The notes: generated from the letters alone by a model not told the origin. Counted from the first letter of the stretch, positions 27,601-36,362 are shown. The stretch is 64,000 nt of DNA from Gammaproteobacteria bacterium (GCA_030427085.1 JAUHXH010000002.1:930001-994000), one strand, 5' to 3'. Program-made: numbers and translations.

Positions 27601-28508
27601 TCATCTTCACTGCCCTGCGCGATGTGCTGGGTGATGTTGACCCGGTTGCCGAGCGCGGCCTGTGGGGTGGCCTGGTGATCAATGGCTTTGCGCCGATCAA
27701 CGATTGCCCGGCTGGCGCTGAAGGCGGTACCGACGAGTGCACCAAAGAAGGTGAAGCCAACTCCGGCCTGTTCGGCGGCTCCAATCCCTTCGACAGCAGC
27801 GGCTACCTGCGCTACGTGGTAGTGAAGTACGCCGGCTCCAACGTTGACCCCGAGAACCAGCTGAACGGTATCGCGTTCCAGGGTGTTGGCTCCGAGACGG
27901 TGGCTGAGTACATCCAGGTACACAACAACCTGGACGACGGTGTCGAGTTCTTCGGCGGTACTGTGAGTGTTCGCTACGTGGTACTGACCGGCCACGGTGA
28001 CGACTCTCTGGACTGGACTGACGGCTGGAGTGGCAACATGCAGTTTGTACACATCGTGCAGGCTGACGACGCCGGTGACAGCGCCATCGAAGCGGACAAC
28101 CGCGAAGGTGACGAGCTGGCCAACCCGATCTCCGAACCGACTATCGCCAACATGACCATCATCGGTAACCCGGCAGAGCGCGGCATTCGCCTGCGCCGCG
28201 GCACCGGCCTGCACCTGATCAACTCGATTGTGACTGGTTCAGCCAACTGCCTGCGCGTACAGGGTGAATCCGAAAACCTGTACGACACGCTGATTACCTT
28301 CTCCAGCGTATCCCTCGGCTGTGACACAGTGGTCGAAGGTGACGACGTGGACGCGCTCCAGGCCTTCCTGGATGGCTCAGCCAATGTCACGCAGGACGGC
28401 TCCATCCCGCCGGCCTCAGCGGTGCCCGACAACGGCTTCCTGATGCCCAGCGATGTGGTTGGCTCTGATGTCGACAACTGGAAGGGCAACTGGACCTTCG
28501 GTCTTTGA
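24654..28508 (+). CDS. Poly-Ser-linked lipoprotein with three beta-helix-like repeats
   Basis: A 1284-residue surface or periplasmic lipoprotein. Residues 1-22 are a lipoprotein signal peptide with lipobox LAAC, then residues about 40-75 are an almost pure Ser/Gly linker of the kind seen in Cellvibrio and Saccharophagus secreted proteins. Three repeats of about 400 residues follow (about 80-495, 496-893 and 894-1284; DNA period about 1.2 kb). Each contains CPEG/CPAG, a GLWGGLVING segment, CTKEGEANSG, YAGSNVDPENQLNGIAFQGV, NNLDDGIEFFGGTV and DDSLDWTDGW, giving a Gly/Asn-rich right-handed beta-helix-like pattern. It precedes a TonB receptor and is probably its surface partner. Ligand unknown; the Pho-like promoter hints at phosphorus acquisition. 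Confidence 0.82.
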   Translation: MKSDTFAKHSLAALLTTALAACGGSSDNASPGTIVVEVPSSSSSSSSGSSSSSSSSSSSSGSSSSSSSSGSSSGGGGTVVASVIPDRLTSAITDTGRTASAKFSSMPISQIDVAQLDGGTLDPAGLVLGNDRIFEITGGALRVSSGDEATCELEIAPGAVISGSSQFDFLVIEQGCRIMAEGTMEQPIVFTSATDVDDTVEDNDRGQWGGLVINGRAPINDCPEGAEGGTDACTKEGEANSGTFGGSNANDNSGVLQFVTVRYAGSNVDPENQLNGIAFQGVGDATVVDYVQVHNNLDDGIEFFGGTVNANHIVLTGNADDSLDWTDGWVGSIQYLYVEQSDSADNIIEADNREGDENALPRSLPSITNMSAYGNSAENALRIRRGTGLHLTNAYFEGSNTCIRVDGESRNLLGSDLTIAGTSFACPQTNTNDDDGAVEAYLNSATEVSQNGGTVNPVTPMSGDFEAADFIGAIGPTDWTAGWTVPGSVNNTSQPDFGCPEGTSESSRELDGKRVCQIEGTLTSDVTLTSANHYELVGKVVVGDADNSASLSLQAGTTVFGGTSFDFLVISQGSQIIANGTRMAPVVFTAQADLEGTVDEVADRGLWGGLVINGFAPINDCPAGIAGGTAECTKEGEANSGTFGGDQPEDSSGKLNYVVVKYAGSNVDPENQLNGIAFQGVGSGTEVNFIQVHNNLDDGVEFFGGTVNGSHFVLTGHGDDSLDWTDGWTGALQFVLIQQADDAGDNAIEADNREGDEGAMPRSAPRIANMTIDGNAEQNALRLRRGTGLTLYNSIVGGSATCVRVQGDSLNLLGDGIMFDGVTLNCDQVNNGDDEAALQAFLDGSNVTEDGSAAPAADLAGDDFFEPTSFIGAVESGDDWTAGWTIGVDSETPDFACPAGTTEGDAINGTRSCILSGTYTMDLQLPRGNFYVLDGKVTIGDEGMPAMLDIDAGVTVIGDNPEDFLVISRGSMIDAQGTDASPIIFTALRDVLGDVDPVAERGLWGGLVINGFAPINDCPAGAEGGTDECTKEGEANSGLFGGSNPFDSSGYLRYVVVKYAGSNVDPENQLNGIAFQGVGSETVAEYIQVHNNLDDGVEFFGGTVSVRYVVLTGHGDDSLDWTDGWSGNMQFVHIVQADDAGDSAIEADNREGDELANPISEPTIANMTIIGNPAERGIRLRRGTGLHLINSIVTGSANCLRVQGESENLYDTLITFSSVSLGCDTVVEGDDVDALQAFLDGSANVTQDGSIPPASAVPDNGFLMPSDVVGSDVDNWKGNWTFGL

Positions 28509-28532
28509 TAGTGCCCATCCAGGGTTCTACTC

Positions 28533-28563
28533 GGCCAGGCTCACTGTGAGCCTGGCCCTTTTT
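28533..28563 (+). terminator. Intrinsic terminator after the repeat lipoprotein gene
   Basis: GGCCAGGCTCA (28533-28543) pairs perfectly with TGAGCCTGGCC (28547-28557) and is followed by CTTTTT. Partial read-through would be needed for cotranscription with the TonB receptor 60 bases further on. Confidence 0.85.
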
Positions 28564-28619
28564 ATAGCAGGGGTGCCGTTCGTGCGGCATCAGATCACAG
28601 CTCAATTAGGTTTTAAATT

Positions 28620-31268
28620 ATGAATCGGAAAACGCTTTCCACTGCTGTCGCCGCTGCGCTGGGCACCCTGTCCACGGCGTCCTGGGGGCAGGACATTCCG
28701 GTACCGGTGGTTCAACAGCCGGAGATCGAGGAAGTGTACGTACTGGGTGAGTTCATCCCCGACGAAAAGCGTGATACCTCCGAAATCTCCAACGTGATGG
28801 ATGAGGAAGACCTGTCCGCACTGGGCGAGACCAGTGTCGGTATCTCACTGCAGCGGGTCACCGGCCTCAGTCTGGTAGGCGGCAAATACGTCTACGTGCG
28901 CGGCCTGGGTGAACGCTACTCGTCAACGCTGCTGAATGCGTCGCGAATTTCCAGCCCGGTTCCTTTCCAGAAAACCATCCCGTTAGATATCGTACCGAAC
29001 CAGATCGTTTCCAGCTTGCTGGTGCAGAAAACCTATTCTGCCCAGTATCCGGGCGACTTCTCCGGTGGTGTGGTGGACATCCGCACCAAGAGTACGCCGG
29101 ACGAGGACTTCTTTAATTTCAAACTCGGTACCGGGGGTAACTCGGAAACGACCGGCGGCGATGGCCTGACCTACGCTGGCGGTGGTGCCGATAACTGGGG
29201 TTGGGACGACGGAACTCGCGAACAACCCAAGAACATCGTGAACATATCCAGTGAGGAGTTTGAAGCGACTGACGAGATCCAGAAACGTGGCCTCGGCGAC
29301 AGCTTCTACAATAACTGGGATGTCTACGTGAAAGACATGAAGCCCGACTTCAGCGGTGAGTTTGAGTTGGGTAAACGGATCGACTTCGATGGCGACATGG
29401 CGCTTGGCGTTATTGGCGCGATGAAGTACAGCAACAGTTACGACAACCGTATCGAAGAAGTGGCCCGCTACGAATTCTCGGGCACCGGTGACAATAGTGG
29501 GACGCAAACGGTCGACTATGACCAGTTCACCACCAAACAGAGCATCGATTTCAGCGGATTCCTGACTGTTGGCTTTGAGTTCGACCTGGATAACTCGGTG
29601 TCGCTGACGTATGTGCAGTTACGCCAGACCGAAGACGAACTGGAACAGACTCGCGGGGACTCGTCGGAAGATGATGTGACCGATGGTACCTACGTCGAAA
29701 GCTACCGCCTGCAGTGGACGGAAAACGAAATCTCGTCCCTGCAGTTGTCCGGCGAACACTTCTTCAATTCGCTGAACGAAGCGCAGCTCAACTGGCGTCT
29801 GGTAGACGGTCGTGCAACACGTGACGAGCCGGATACCCGCACCTACACCTATGCCGAAAACCGCGACGGCATGGACGAAATCGTGACTCCCAACCGGCAG
29901 GCAGCGGGTGACTTGCGTGATGTGTTCCAGGCACCGGAGCGCAGCTACTCCTACCTGGACGACGACATTCAGGACATGGGTGTGGACTTCGAGTTGCCCA
30001 CCAACCTGGGTTCGGTTGATGTGATCTTCAAGGCCGGTGCGGGGTTCTATGAGCGGACCCGTGAAAGCGAATCCCGCCTGTTCCGCTTTGACCTGTCGTC
30101 TCGTGCTCCGAGCTATATTGCGCTGATGACGCCCCAGCAGTTGTGGGATACACCCAACTGGGCCGAGGGTTACCTGACGGTGCGGGACTTCTCCGCCGGT
30201 GCCGCCAACGCCTCCGGTATCTTCCCCTTCGCCGAGTCGGGTGAAGAGGTGGGCAGCTATTACGCCGCCTTCGACGCGCAGGTTCACCCGCGGGTTCGCC
30301 TGCAAGGTGGTGTGCGCCAGGAAGAGGTGACGCTGACGGCTGATGCCTGGGGTGGTAACACCGAGCAGGGTACAACCAACTTTGTCGAGCAGGACTACAC
30401 CGACACGCTGCCGTCGCTGTCGCTGACCTGGGAGTTTCTCGACAACATGCAGGTGCGTCTGGCCTACTCGGAAACAGTGAACCGGCCCAGCCTGCTGGAA
30501 ATCACCGGTACCACCATCCGTAACCCGGAAGACGCCAACCTGTATCGCGGTAACGTGTTCCTGCAGCCGGCTCAGTTGGAGAATTACGACTTCCGTTGGG
30601 AGTGGTATTTCGGCGACGCCGACAGCATGTCGCTGGGTGCGTTTGCCAAGGACTTCCAGAACCCGATCGAACTGGCCAAGGTACAGGCCCAGAACGATGT
30701 CTACACCTGGTTCAATGCTGACAGTGCAGAACTACGCGGTATCGAGTACGACATCAGCAAGGACTTGTACTTCGGTGAGTGGTTTGGCCTGAGTCCCGCC
30801 TGGGACGCCTTTACGGTGCAGGCCAACGTGTCGTGGATCGATTCGGAAGTCACCCTGCTGGGTGATGGCGAAACCGCCGTTGACGTACCGTTGACCGGTG
30901 GGCGCAACGTGGCCCAGTTCAACGCCAATACCCGCCCGATCACCGGGCAGTCAGACTGGCTGGGTAACGTGATGCTGATGTACCGGGATTACTCGGGCAA
31001 GATCACCGCCACCCTGGCCTACAACTACACGGGTGAACGCACGGTGTTGGTTGGCTCGCGTAACGCACCTGATGTCATCGAGCAGGGCCGCGGTCGACTG
31101 GACGCTCTGTTCCGCTACGGCCTCAATGCCTTCGATCAGGAAATGCAGATCGAATTCAAGGCAGGCAACCTGTTGGATGCCGAGGTGGAGTGGCTGCAGG
31201 GTGGCAACCTCTACGAGCGCTACAAGCCGGGCATCTCCTACTCTGTGGGACTGCGCGCAACGTTCTGA
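28620..31268 (+). CDS. TonB-dependent receptor paired with the repeat lipoprotein
   Basis: An 882-residue outer-membrane receptor. Signal peptide about residues 1-23 (...STASWGQ), TonB-box-like EIEEVYVLGEF, plug about residues 50-160 with GKYVYVRGLGERYSSTLLN and SAQYPGDFSGGVVDIRT, then a barrel ending SVGLRATF. The plug wording (VRGLGERY, GGVVDIRTK) marks the class found beside large beta-helix proteins in marine gammaproteobacteria and alphaproteobacteria; substrates are unknown. It follows the lipoprotein gene by 111 bases with a terminator in between, and is itself followed by a strong terminator. No iron- or cobalamin-specific motif was seen. Confidence 0.92.
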   Translation: MNRKTLSTAVAAALGTLSTASWGQDIPVPVVQQPEIEEVYVLGEFIPDEKRDTSEISNVMDEEDLSALGETSVGISLQRVTGLSLVGGKYVYVRGLGERYSSTLLNASRISSPVPFQKTIPLDIVPNQIVSSLLVQKTYSAQYPGDFSGGVVDIRTKSTPDEDFFNFKLGTGGNSETTGGDGLTYAGGGADNWGWDDGTREQPKNIVNISSEEFEATDEIQKRGLGDSFYNNWDVYVKDMKPDFSGEFELGKRIDFDGDMALGVIGAMKYSNSYDNRIEEVARYEFSGTGDNSGTQTVDYDQFTTKQSIDFSGFLTVGFEFDLDNSVSLTYVQLRQTEDELEQTRGDSSEDDVTDGTYVESYRLQWTENEISSLQLSGEHFFNSLNEAQLNWRLVDGRATRDEPDTRTYTYAENRDGMDEIVTPNRQAAGDLRDVFQAPERSYSYLDDDIQDMGVDFELPTNLGSVDVIFKAGAGFYERTRESESRLFRFDLSSRAPSYIALMTPQQLWDTPNWAEGYLTVRDFSAGAANASGIFPFAESGEEVGSYYAAFDAQVHPRVRLQGGVRQEEVTLTADAWGGNTEQGTTNFVEQDYTDTLPSLSLTWEFLDNMQVRLAYSETVNRPSLLEITGTTIRNPEDANLYRGNVFLQPAQLENYDFRWEWYFGDADSMSLGAFAKDFQNPIELAKVQAQNDVYTWFNADSAELRGIEYDISKDLYFGEWFGLSPAWDAFTVQANVSWIDSEVTLLGDGETAVDVPLTGGRNVAQFNANTRPITGQSDWLGNVMLMYRDYSGKITATLAYNYTGERTVLVGSRNAPDVIEQGRGRLDALFRYGLNAFDQEMQIEFKAGNLLDAEVEWLQGGNLYERYKPGISYSVGLRATF

Positions 31269-31289
31269 TTCCTGTGTGAATCCAGCTTT

Positions 31290-31318
31290 GAGGGGGCTAT
31301 ACGCCCCCTCTTTTTTTT
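31290..31318 (+). terminator. Strong intrinsic terminator after the TonB receptor
   Basis: GAGGGGGC (31290-31297), loop TATAC, GCCCCCTC (31303-31310), then eight T residues (31311-31318). Confidence 0.95.
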
Positions 31319-31367
31319 CTGGCTACAAGGAAGCCAGGTTTCCCAAGCGGGGCGGGAGCCAGGGGTA

Positions 31368-31398
31368 TTGCCAGCTACCGATCATAGTCGGGTATAAT
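31368..31398 (+). promoter_or_regulatory. Sigma-70 promoter for the metal-receptor unit
   Basis: A perfect TATAAT at 31393-31398 with TTGCCA at 31368-31373 (19-bp spacer) lies 27 bases before the start of the small CPLC protein. No clear Zur or Fur palindrome was seen around it. Confidence 0.6.
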
Positions 31399-31424
31399 CG
31401 CGCCCTTACACTTCGGTCTGACCC

Positions 31425-31727
31425 ATGAACAACCCCCACCTGTCACAGAAAATCTCCCGCGGCGCCATGCTGCTGGTGTTCTGTGCGCTGCTGTTCAGCA
31501 GCGGCATGCAGGTACTCGAAGCGGGGCACTTCCATGACCATTCAGACCAGACGGCCGTTGAGTGTCCGCTGTGTAAGAGCGGTGGTGACTCGACTCAGCC
31601 GGTCTCTTCGGCGGTGCCACCCGTGGTGGTTGTCGCTCAGGCGCGGTCCACCGCCGAGATCATCGACGCTCCGCAACAGCGTGGTGTCAAACTTCCCCCC
31701 GTGCGAGGTCCTCCCGCACTGTCCTGA
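31425..31727 (+). CDS. Small exported protein with His cluster and CPLC motif
   Basis: A 100-residue protein with an N-terminal membrane span or signal sequence (about residues 13-33), then HFHDHSD and ECPLC within 17 residues, and a Pro-rich C-terminus. The His cluster and paired Cys suggest metal binding in the periplasm. Small proteins of this HFH...CPLC shape (DUF2946-like) occur next to TonB receptors for metals. It precedes the His-rich receptor by 37 bases in what looks like one operon under the TATAAT promoter. Exact function unknown; a metal sensor, chaperone or periplasmic buffer is possible. Confidence 0.75.
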   Translation: MNNPHLSQKISRGAMLLVFCALLFSSGMQVLEAGHFHDHSDQTAVECPLCKSGGDSTQPVSSAVPPVVVVAQARSTAEIIDAPQQRGVKLPPVRGPPALS

Positions 31728-31764
31728 ATCAACGTTCGCTTTTTACTGATTTCAGGAGTTCACA

Positions 31765-33912
31765 ATGAATAGCTTTTCCAGAATCGCGCTGGCAATCGCC
31801 GGTGTGAGTGTTGCCGATGTATACGCGGCAGAAGATTTACCTATGGAGCACGTACTGGTCTCGGTACCTGTGCACAAAACGGCGGCGGAAACCGCGCTGC
31901 CTGTAACCGTACTGGCAGGGGACGACCTGCATCGTGCGGCCACTGCGACCCTGGGTGGTACCCTTGAATTTTCGCCGGGTCTGGCGAAGGCCTCCTTCGG
32001 CCCCGGCGTGGGACAACCCGTCATTCGCGGCCAGGCCGGTCCCCGGGTAACCGTGTTGCAAAACGGTACGGTATCGGCAGATGCCTCGAACGTGAGCGCG
32101 GATCACGCCAACGCCGTGGAAGCGGTACTTGCCGACTCCGTGGAAGTGCTGCGCGGTCCGGCCACGCTGCTTTATGGTGGCGGCGCCATTGGCGGTGTGG
32201 TCAATGTCATCGACAACCGCATCCCGGTGAACCTGGAAGAGGGCGTCAGTGGCTCGGGCGAGTACCGTCACGACACGGCGTCGGGCGGTGACACCCTGGT
32301 GCTGCGCGCCGATGGCGGTATCGGTCGTTTTGCCTGGCATCTGGACGGCCTGGTACGCAACTGGGACGAGGTGGAAATACCCGGGAACTCCCTGCTGCAC
32401 TCAAACGATGAACATCATGAAGATGAACATCACGAGGAAGAGCACGAAGAGGAACATGAAGAGCACGACGAGCACGATGAGGAGAGCGAGGGCACCGATG
32501 GTTACCTCGCCAACAGCGACGGCGAGACTCGCAGCTTCACTGCCGGTGGTAGCTATCACTTCGACTCAGGCTTCTTCGGCCTCGCGGTAAATCGTCTGGA
32601 GAACGACTACGGGATTCCTCCGGGCGGCCATGAGCATCATCACGATGAGCATGAAGAAGAACACGAAGAGGAACACGAGGAAGAGCACGATCACGAGGAG
32701 CACGAGGGCGAGGAGGAAGCGATCCGCATCGACATGGAGCAGACGCGTTACGATGCCGCTTTGCACATCCATGAACCCTTTGCTGGTCTCGACGTATTCC
32801 GTGGCTTTTTCACTTACACCGACTACCAGCACCAGGAGTTGGAAGGTGAGGAAATCGGTACCGAGTTCAAGAACGAAACCTGGCAGACTCGCCTGGAGAT
32901 GGTCCACAGTCCCATGGGGCATTTCCACGGCTCGTTCGGCCTGCAGGCCGGTGCCGGCGAGTTCAGCGCCTTTGGTGAAGAAGCTTATATCCCGGTTACC
33001 GATAGCACCGAGGTGGGTGTGTTCCTGGTGGAGGACTGGCACTACGAACAGTGGACCATTGAGGGTGGCTTACGTGCAGACTGGACCGAGCGGGACCCAG
33101 AGGCGGTGGCGAGAAAGCGTGATTTCACCGCCTTTAGCGCATCTGCCTCCGCACTGTGGGATGTCAGCTCGACCTGGCAGTTCGGTGCCGCGCTGATGCA
33201 TGCCGAGCGCGCGCCGGCCATTGAAGAGCTGTACTCGAATGCCGGACATTCCGATCCGCACGACTGGATTCCTCACGCTGCCACGCGAGCGATCGAGTTG
33301 GGTGATCCCAATCTGTCTACAGAGACGTCGAATAACATCGACCTCTCGGCCTATTGGGACAATGACCGTCACTTTGTACGCACTGCTGTGTTTTACAACG
33401 ACTTCAGTGACTACATCAGCCTCGCCAACACCGGCATGGAAGAAGATGAGTTGCCGGTGCTGGCCTACCGCAACGACGATGCAACTTTCTACGGTGTAGA
33501 AATCGACTCCCAGTTCACCCTGAGCCAGTTCAATGCCGGTAGTTTGCTGCTGGGCTTGCAGGGCGATTACATTCGCGGTGAACTCGATGACGGTGGCGAC
33601 GTACCGCGCATGCCGCCCCGTCGTGTGTCGGCGAAACTGTCCTGGGAAGCTGATCGTTGGATGACCTGGGCGCGCGTGCAGGATGCCGCTGACCAGGATC
33701 GCCCCGGTGAAAACGAAGAGGCTACACCCGGTTACACCCGTTGGGATGCCGGTGCCGAGTACCGCCAACCTTTCGGCGAGAGTGAATTGCTGCTGTTCGT
33801 GGAACTGAACAACATCTCCGACGAAGACATCCGTCTCAGTACTTCATTCCTGCGTGATGTCGCGCCGGAAGCAGGCCGCTCAGTGGTGGGCGGTATTCGA
33901 TTTACCTTCTAA
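31765..33912 (+). CDS. ZnuD-like TonB-dependent metal receptor with His/Glu-rich loops
   Basis: A 715-residue outer-membrane receptor. Signal peptide to about residue 22, plug about 30-150 (PVIRGQAGPRVTVLQNG and SVEVLRGPATLLYGGGAIGGVVNVID), barrel ending VVGGIRFTF. Two extracellular loops are extremely rich in His, Glu and Asp (about residues 213-247 and 288-322). Such loops are the hallmark of ZnuD-type zinc (and cadmium/heme) receptors. It also matches ZnuD in length (about 700). Together with the preceding CPLC protein it probably captures zinc or another divalent metal at low concentration. Metal identity is inference. Confidence 0.9.
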   Translation: MNSFSRIALAIAGVSVADVYAAEDLPMEHVLVSVPVHKTAAETALPVTVLAGDDLHRAATATLGGTLEFSPGLAKASFGPGVGQPVIRGQAGPRVTVLQNGTVSADASNVSADHANAVEAVLADSVEVLRGPATLLYGGGAIGGVVNVIDNRIPVNLEEGVSGSGEYRHDTASGGDTLVLRADGGIGRFAWHLDGLVRNWDEVEIPGNSLLHSNDEHHEDEHHEEEHEEEHEEHDEHDEESEGTDGYLANSDGETRSFTAGGSYHFDSGFFGLAVNRLENDYGIPPGGHEHHHDEHEEEHEEEHEEEHDHEEHEGEEEAIRIDMEQTRYDAALHIHEPFAGLDVFRGFFTYTDYQHQELEGEEIGTEFKNETWQTRLEMVHSPMGHFHGSFGLQAGAGEFSAFGEEAYIPVTDSTEVGVFLVEDWHYEQWTIEGGLRADWTERDPEAVARKRDFTAFSASASALWDVSSTWQFGAALMHAERAPAIEELYSNAGHSDPHDWIPHAATRAIELGDPNLSTETSNNIDLSAYWDNDRHFVRTAVFYNDFSDYISLANTGMEEDELPVLAYRNDDATFYGVEIDSQFTLSQFNAGSLLLGLQGDYIRGELDDGGDVPRMPPRRVSAKLSWEADRWMTWARVQDAADQDRPGENEEATPGYTRWDAGAEYRQPFGESELLLFVELNNISDEDIRLSTSFLRDVAPEAGRSVVGGIRFTF

Positions 33913-33926
33913 GGCGTCCCGCCCAT

Positions 33927-33958
33927 TTCGCCGCCACAGCGATCGCTGTGGCGGCGAA
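33927..33958. terminator. Perfect 32-base palindrome between convergent genes
   Basis: TTCGCCGCCACAGCGA (33927-33942) is followed immediately by its exact reverse complement (33943-33958). It sits between the convergent metal receptor and thioesterase genes and probably acts as a two-way terminator, though no long T-run follows on either side. Confidence 0.65.
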
Positions 33959-33963
33959 TTCCT

Positions 33964-34779
33964 CTAACTATCCTTGAAGTAAACCAGCTGCGAGCTGGTC
34001 GCCAGCAGTTTTCCCTCACTACTCCACAGCTGCGCACTCTGGTCGAAATATCCATCGTGGTAACACTGTCCACGCGCTGCCGATAGCAAGGGCTGATCGC
34101 CTTGCAGTGCCAGTGCTTCAGCATCGGCGTGGAAATAGGTAGTCAGGGAGATCGTACCGCTAGGGCCCGGTCGTCCCCGGCGCTGGAAGACGCGGGGAAA
34201 GAACACATCGGTCATCGCCATCAGGGACGCATAGTCCAGCGGACGGGGCGGATTATCACGCACCCGCAGGACTGTTTCTGAGCTTTCGTTCGGCGTTCCG
34301 CCTGGATTAAATCCACCCCGCAGGAAGTCCATTTCATACTGCCTGACCCATACCGGCATCCGGTCCAGGGGGAGTTTCACCGGGACCGCTGGCGGTTCAA
34401 TGTTGGGGGCGCTCAGTTCGGTGTCGCGCCAGGTGCTGTGACGGTCGGCAAACACTGCCGTGGCGGATACAGCCACCTGGCCATCCTGCTCCAGTTCGGC
34501 GTACCAGTGTTGGGTGCGCCGGTTCCGTCGCGTTTCCCGCACGACGATAACGAACGGGGCATCGGCAATCGGGCCGGCAAAGTTGACGGTGGTTGATACC
34601 GGATTCCCCAGCCGGCGTGAATCCAGCAAAAAGGCGTTGAGCATAACGGCGGCGATGGCGCCGCCGAAGGGGCCAATCATATTGGCGTAGTCAGCGGTTA
34701 ACTGGCCTTGAAAGCGGCCTTCGCCCTCGGCTTGCAGGAGAATCGCGGCGTCGAAGGGGTGGTTCGATGGGTCAGACAT
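33964..34779 (-). CDS. TesB-like acyl-CoA thioesterase
   Basis: A 271-residue protein with the double-hotdog layout of TesB-like thioesterases: an N-terminal hotdog with YANMIGPFGGAIAAVMLNA and a C-terminal hotdog with SLMAMTDVFFPRVF and SLTTYFHADAEAL. It hydrolyses cytoplasmic acyl-CoA; chain length cannot be read from sequence. It follows the AbgT transporter gene by 16 bases and probably shares its transcript. Confidence 0.85.
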   Translation of the reverse strand: MSDPSNHPFDAAILLQAEGEGRFQGQLTADYANMIGPFGGAIAAVMLNAFLLDSRRLGNPVSTTVNFAGPIADAPFVIVVRETRRNRRTQHWYAELEQDGQVAVSATAVFADRHSTWRDTELSAPNIEPPAVPVKLPLDRMPVWVRQYEMDFLRGGFNPGGTPNESSETVLRVRDNPPRPLDYASLMAMTDVFFPRVFQRRGRPGPSGTISLTTYFHADAEALALQGDQPLLSAARGQCYHDGYFDQSAQLWSSEGKLLATSSQLVYFKDS

Positions 34780-34795
34780 TGATTACAGCTCGTGT

Positions 34796-36337
34796 TCAGG
34801 GTGTGTAGAGGTAACTGGATTGAAGTCCAAGTGGAATGCCCAGAGACCAGTAAACCAACAGGAATACGGTCCAGAGCACGATAAAGGTGACGGTGTAGGG
34901 CAGCATCATGGCGGTGACGGTGCCAATGCCAGTGCTCGCGACGTAGCGTTGGCAATAGACCACTACCAGCGGGAAGTAGGGCATCAGCGGGGTGATGATA
35001 TTAGTGGTCGAATCGCCCACGCGGTAGGCCGCCTGCGTCAGGTCAGGGGATACCCCCAGTTCCATCAGCATGGGCACGAAGATCGGCGCCAGCAGTGCCC
35101 ATTTGGCAGAGGCAGAGCCCACAAAAAGATTGAGCAGGCCGGTAAGCACCACGATGCCAGTAATGGTCAGTGCAACCGGCAAGCCCATGGCCTTCAACGC
35201 TGCAGCGCCTTTCAGTGCCATCAGCACGCCCAGATTGGATTGGCCGAAGGCGTAGATAAACTGGGCAATGAAAAACATGATCACCAGGTAGTAGGCCATG
35301 CTGTTCATGGCTTTGGTCATGCCCTCGATAATGTCGCGGGAACTGCTCACCGTGCCCGCGCGAATGCCGTAAACCACGCCGGGCAGCAAGAACAGCAAGA
35401 AGATCAAGGGCACGATGGAATTCATCAGGGGCGCGCCGAACTCGGTCAGCGTGCCCTGGGCACCGCGCCACGCGGACTCCCCGGGCAGGGCGGTCACCAC
35501 CAGCACAGCAAAGCCGGCGAGCATTGACCACAGGGCCCAGCGCAGCGCGCTGCGCTCATTGTCGGTCAACGGGTCCATGGTGGGCAGGTCGTGCAGGTCA
35601 TCGTCCAGCTTGGTCGCTGCCAGTCGCGGTTCCACCAGCTTGTCGGTAACCAACCAGCCCAGGGCGATAATCAACAGCGACGAGGCGGCGGTAAAGAAAT
35701 AGTTGTTGAGCGGGTTCAGTACCACCGAAGCGTCAAGTATCTGCGCGCCAGCCTGCGAAATGCCCTGAATCAGCGGGTCGATGGCCGAGGGAATAAAGTT
35801 GGCGGAAAAGCCCCCCGACACGCCGGCAAAGGCCGCGGCAATGCCCGCCAGTGGGTGGCGACCGGCGGCATAAAAGATTACGCCACCGAGGGGAATGACC
35901 AGCACATAGCCGGCGTCGGCGGCGGTGTGGCTGACAATGCCCACCAGGATGATCATCGGTGTCAGCAACCAGCGTGCGGTCAGATTCAGCATTGCTCGCA
36001 GGGCCGAATTGATAAAGCCGGTGTGCTCCGCCACGCCGATACCCATCATGGCCACCAACACCACGCCGATGGGGTGGAACTGGGCAAAGTTTTTTACCAT
36101 CGCGGAAAGAAAAGCCGTAAAGCCCTGGCCCGAGAGTTGGTTGACCACCTGCAATGGCTCACCACTGCGTGGATCGGTGAGGCCAAAATCGATGTAGGAC
36201 AGCAACCAGGACACCACCCACACGATCACCAGCAGGGCGATGAACAGCACCGCCGGATCGGGTAGGCGATTGCCGATGCGCTCTACGGCGGCGAGACTGC
36301 GCTGCAGCATGCCCGGGCGGGGAGTGTTCTCGTTCAT
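34796..36337 (-). CDS. AbgT-family transporter
   Basis: A 513-residue polytopic membrane protein of the AbgT (p-aminobenzoyl-glutamate) family. Family signatures: GIGVAEHTGFINSALRAM, VGIVSHTAADAGYVLVIPL, AGVSGGFSANF, and the re-entrant SASAKWALLAPIFVPM with VGDSTTNIITPLMPYFPL. Members either import p-aminobenzoyl-glutamate or export sulfonamides and p-aminobenzoate. The ATG at 36337 is chosen over an extension to 36502 because GGAGAAC lies directly upstream and homologues start with this short polar segment. It sits between selO and the thioesterase in a leftward operon. Confidence 0.9.
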   Translation of the reverse strand: MNENTPRPGMLQRSLAAVERIGNRLPDPAVLFIALLVIVWVVSWLLSYIDFGLTDPRSGEPLQVVNQLSGQGFTAFLSAMVKNFAQFHPIGVVLVAMMGIGVAEHTGFINSALRAMLNLTARWLLTPMIILVGIVSHTAADAGYVLVIPLGGVIFYAAGRHPLAGIAAAFAGVSGGFSANFIPSAIDPLIQGISQAGAQILDASVVLNPLNNYFFTAASSLLIIALGWLVTDKLVEPRLAATKLDDDLHDLPTMDPLTDNERSALRWALWSMLAGFAVLVVTALPGESAWRGAQGTLTEFGAPLMNSIVPLIFLLFLLPGVVYGIRAGTVSSSRDIIEGMTKAMNSMAYYLVIMFFIAQFIYAFGQSNLGVLMALKGAAALKAMGLPVALTITGIVVLTGLLNLFVGSASAKWALLAPIFVPMLMELGVSPDLTQAAYRVGDSTTNIITPLMPYFPLVVVYCQRYVASTGIGTVTAMMLPYTVTFIVLWTVFLLVYWSLGIPLGLQSSYLYTP

Positions 36338-36362
36338 ATTGTTCTCCGTATCGCGCTCGTGT

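Noticed and set aside
26307-28214. 635-codon open frame antisense to the beta-helix repeats
   Set aside because: It mirrors the repeated sense gene, is low-complexity Val/Gly/Ala, has no recognisable motif, and arises from codon bias in GC-rich DNA.
31321-31390. Possible Zur or Fur box before the metal-receptor unit
   Set aside because: No convincing palindrome with TTATA arms or GATAAT hexamers could be found.
35591-36265. 224-codon plus frame opposite the AbgT transporter
   Set aside because: Antisense shadow; His/Gln-rich translation without motif.
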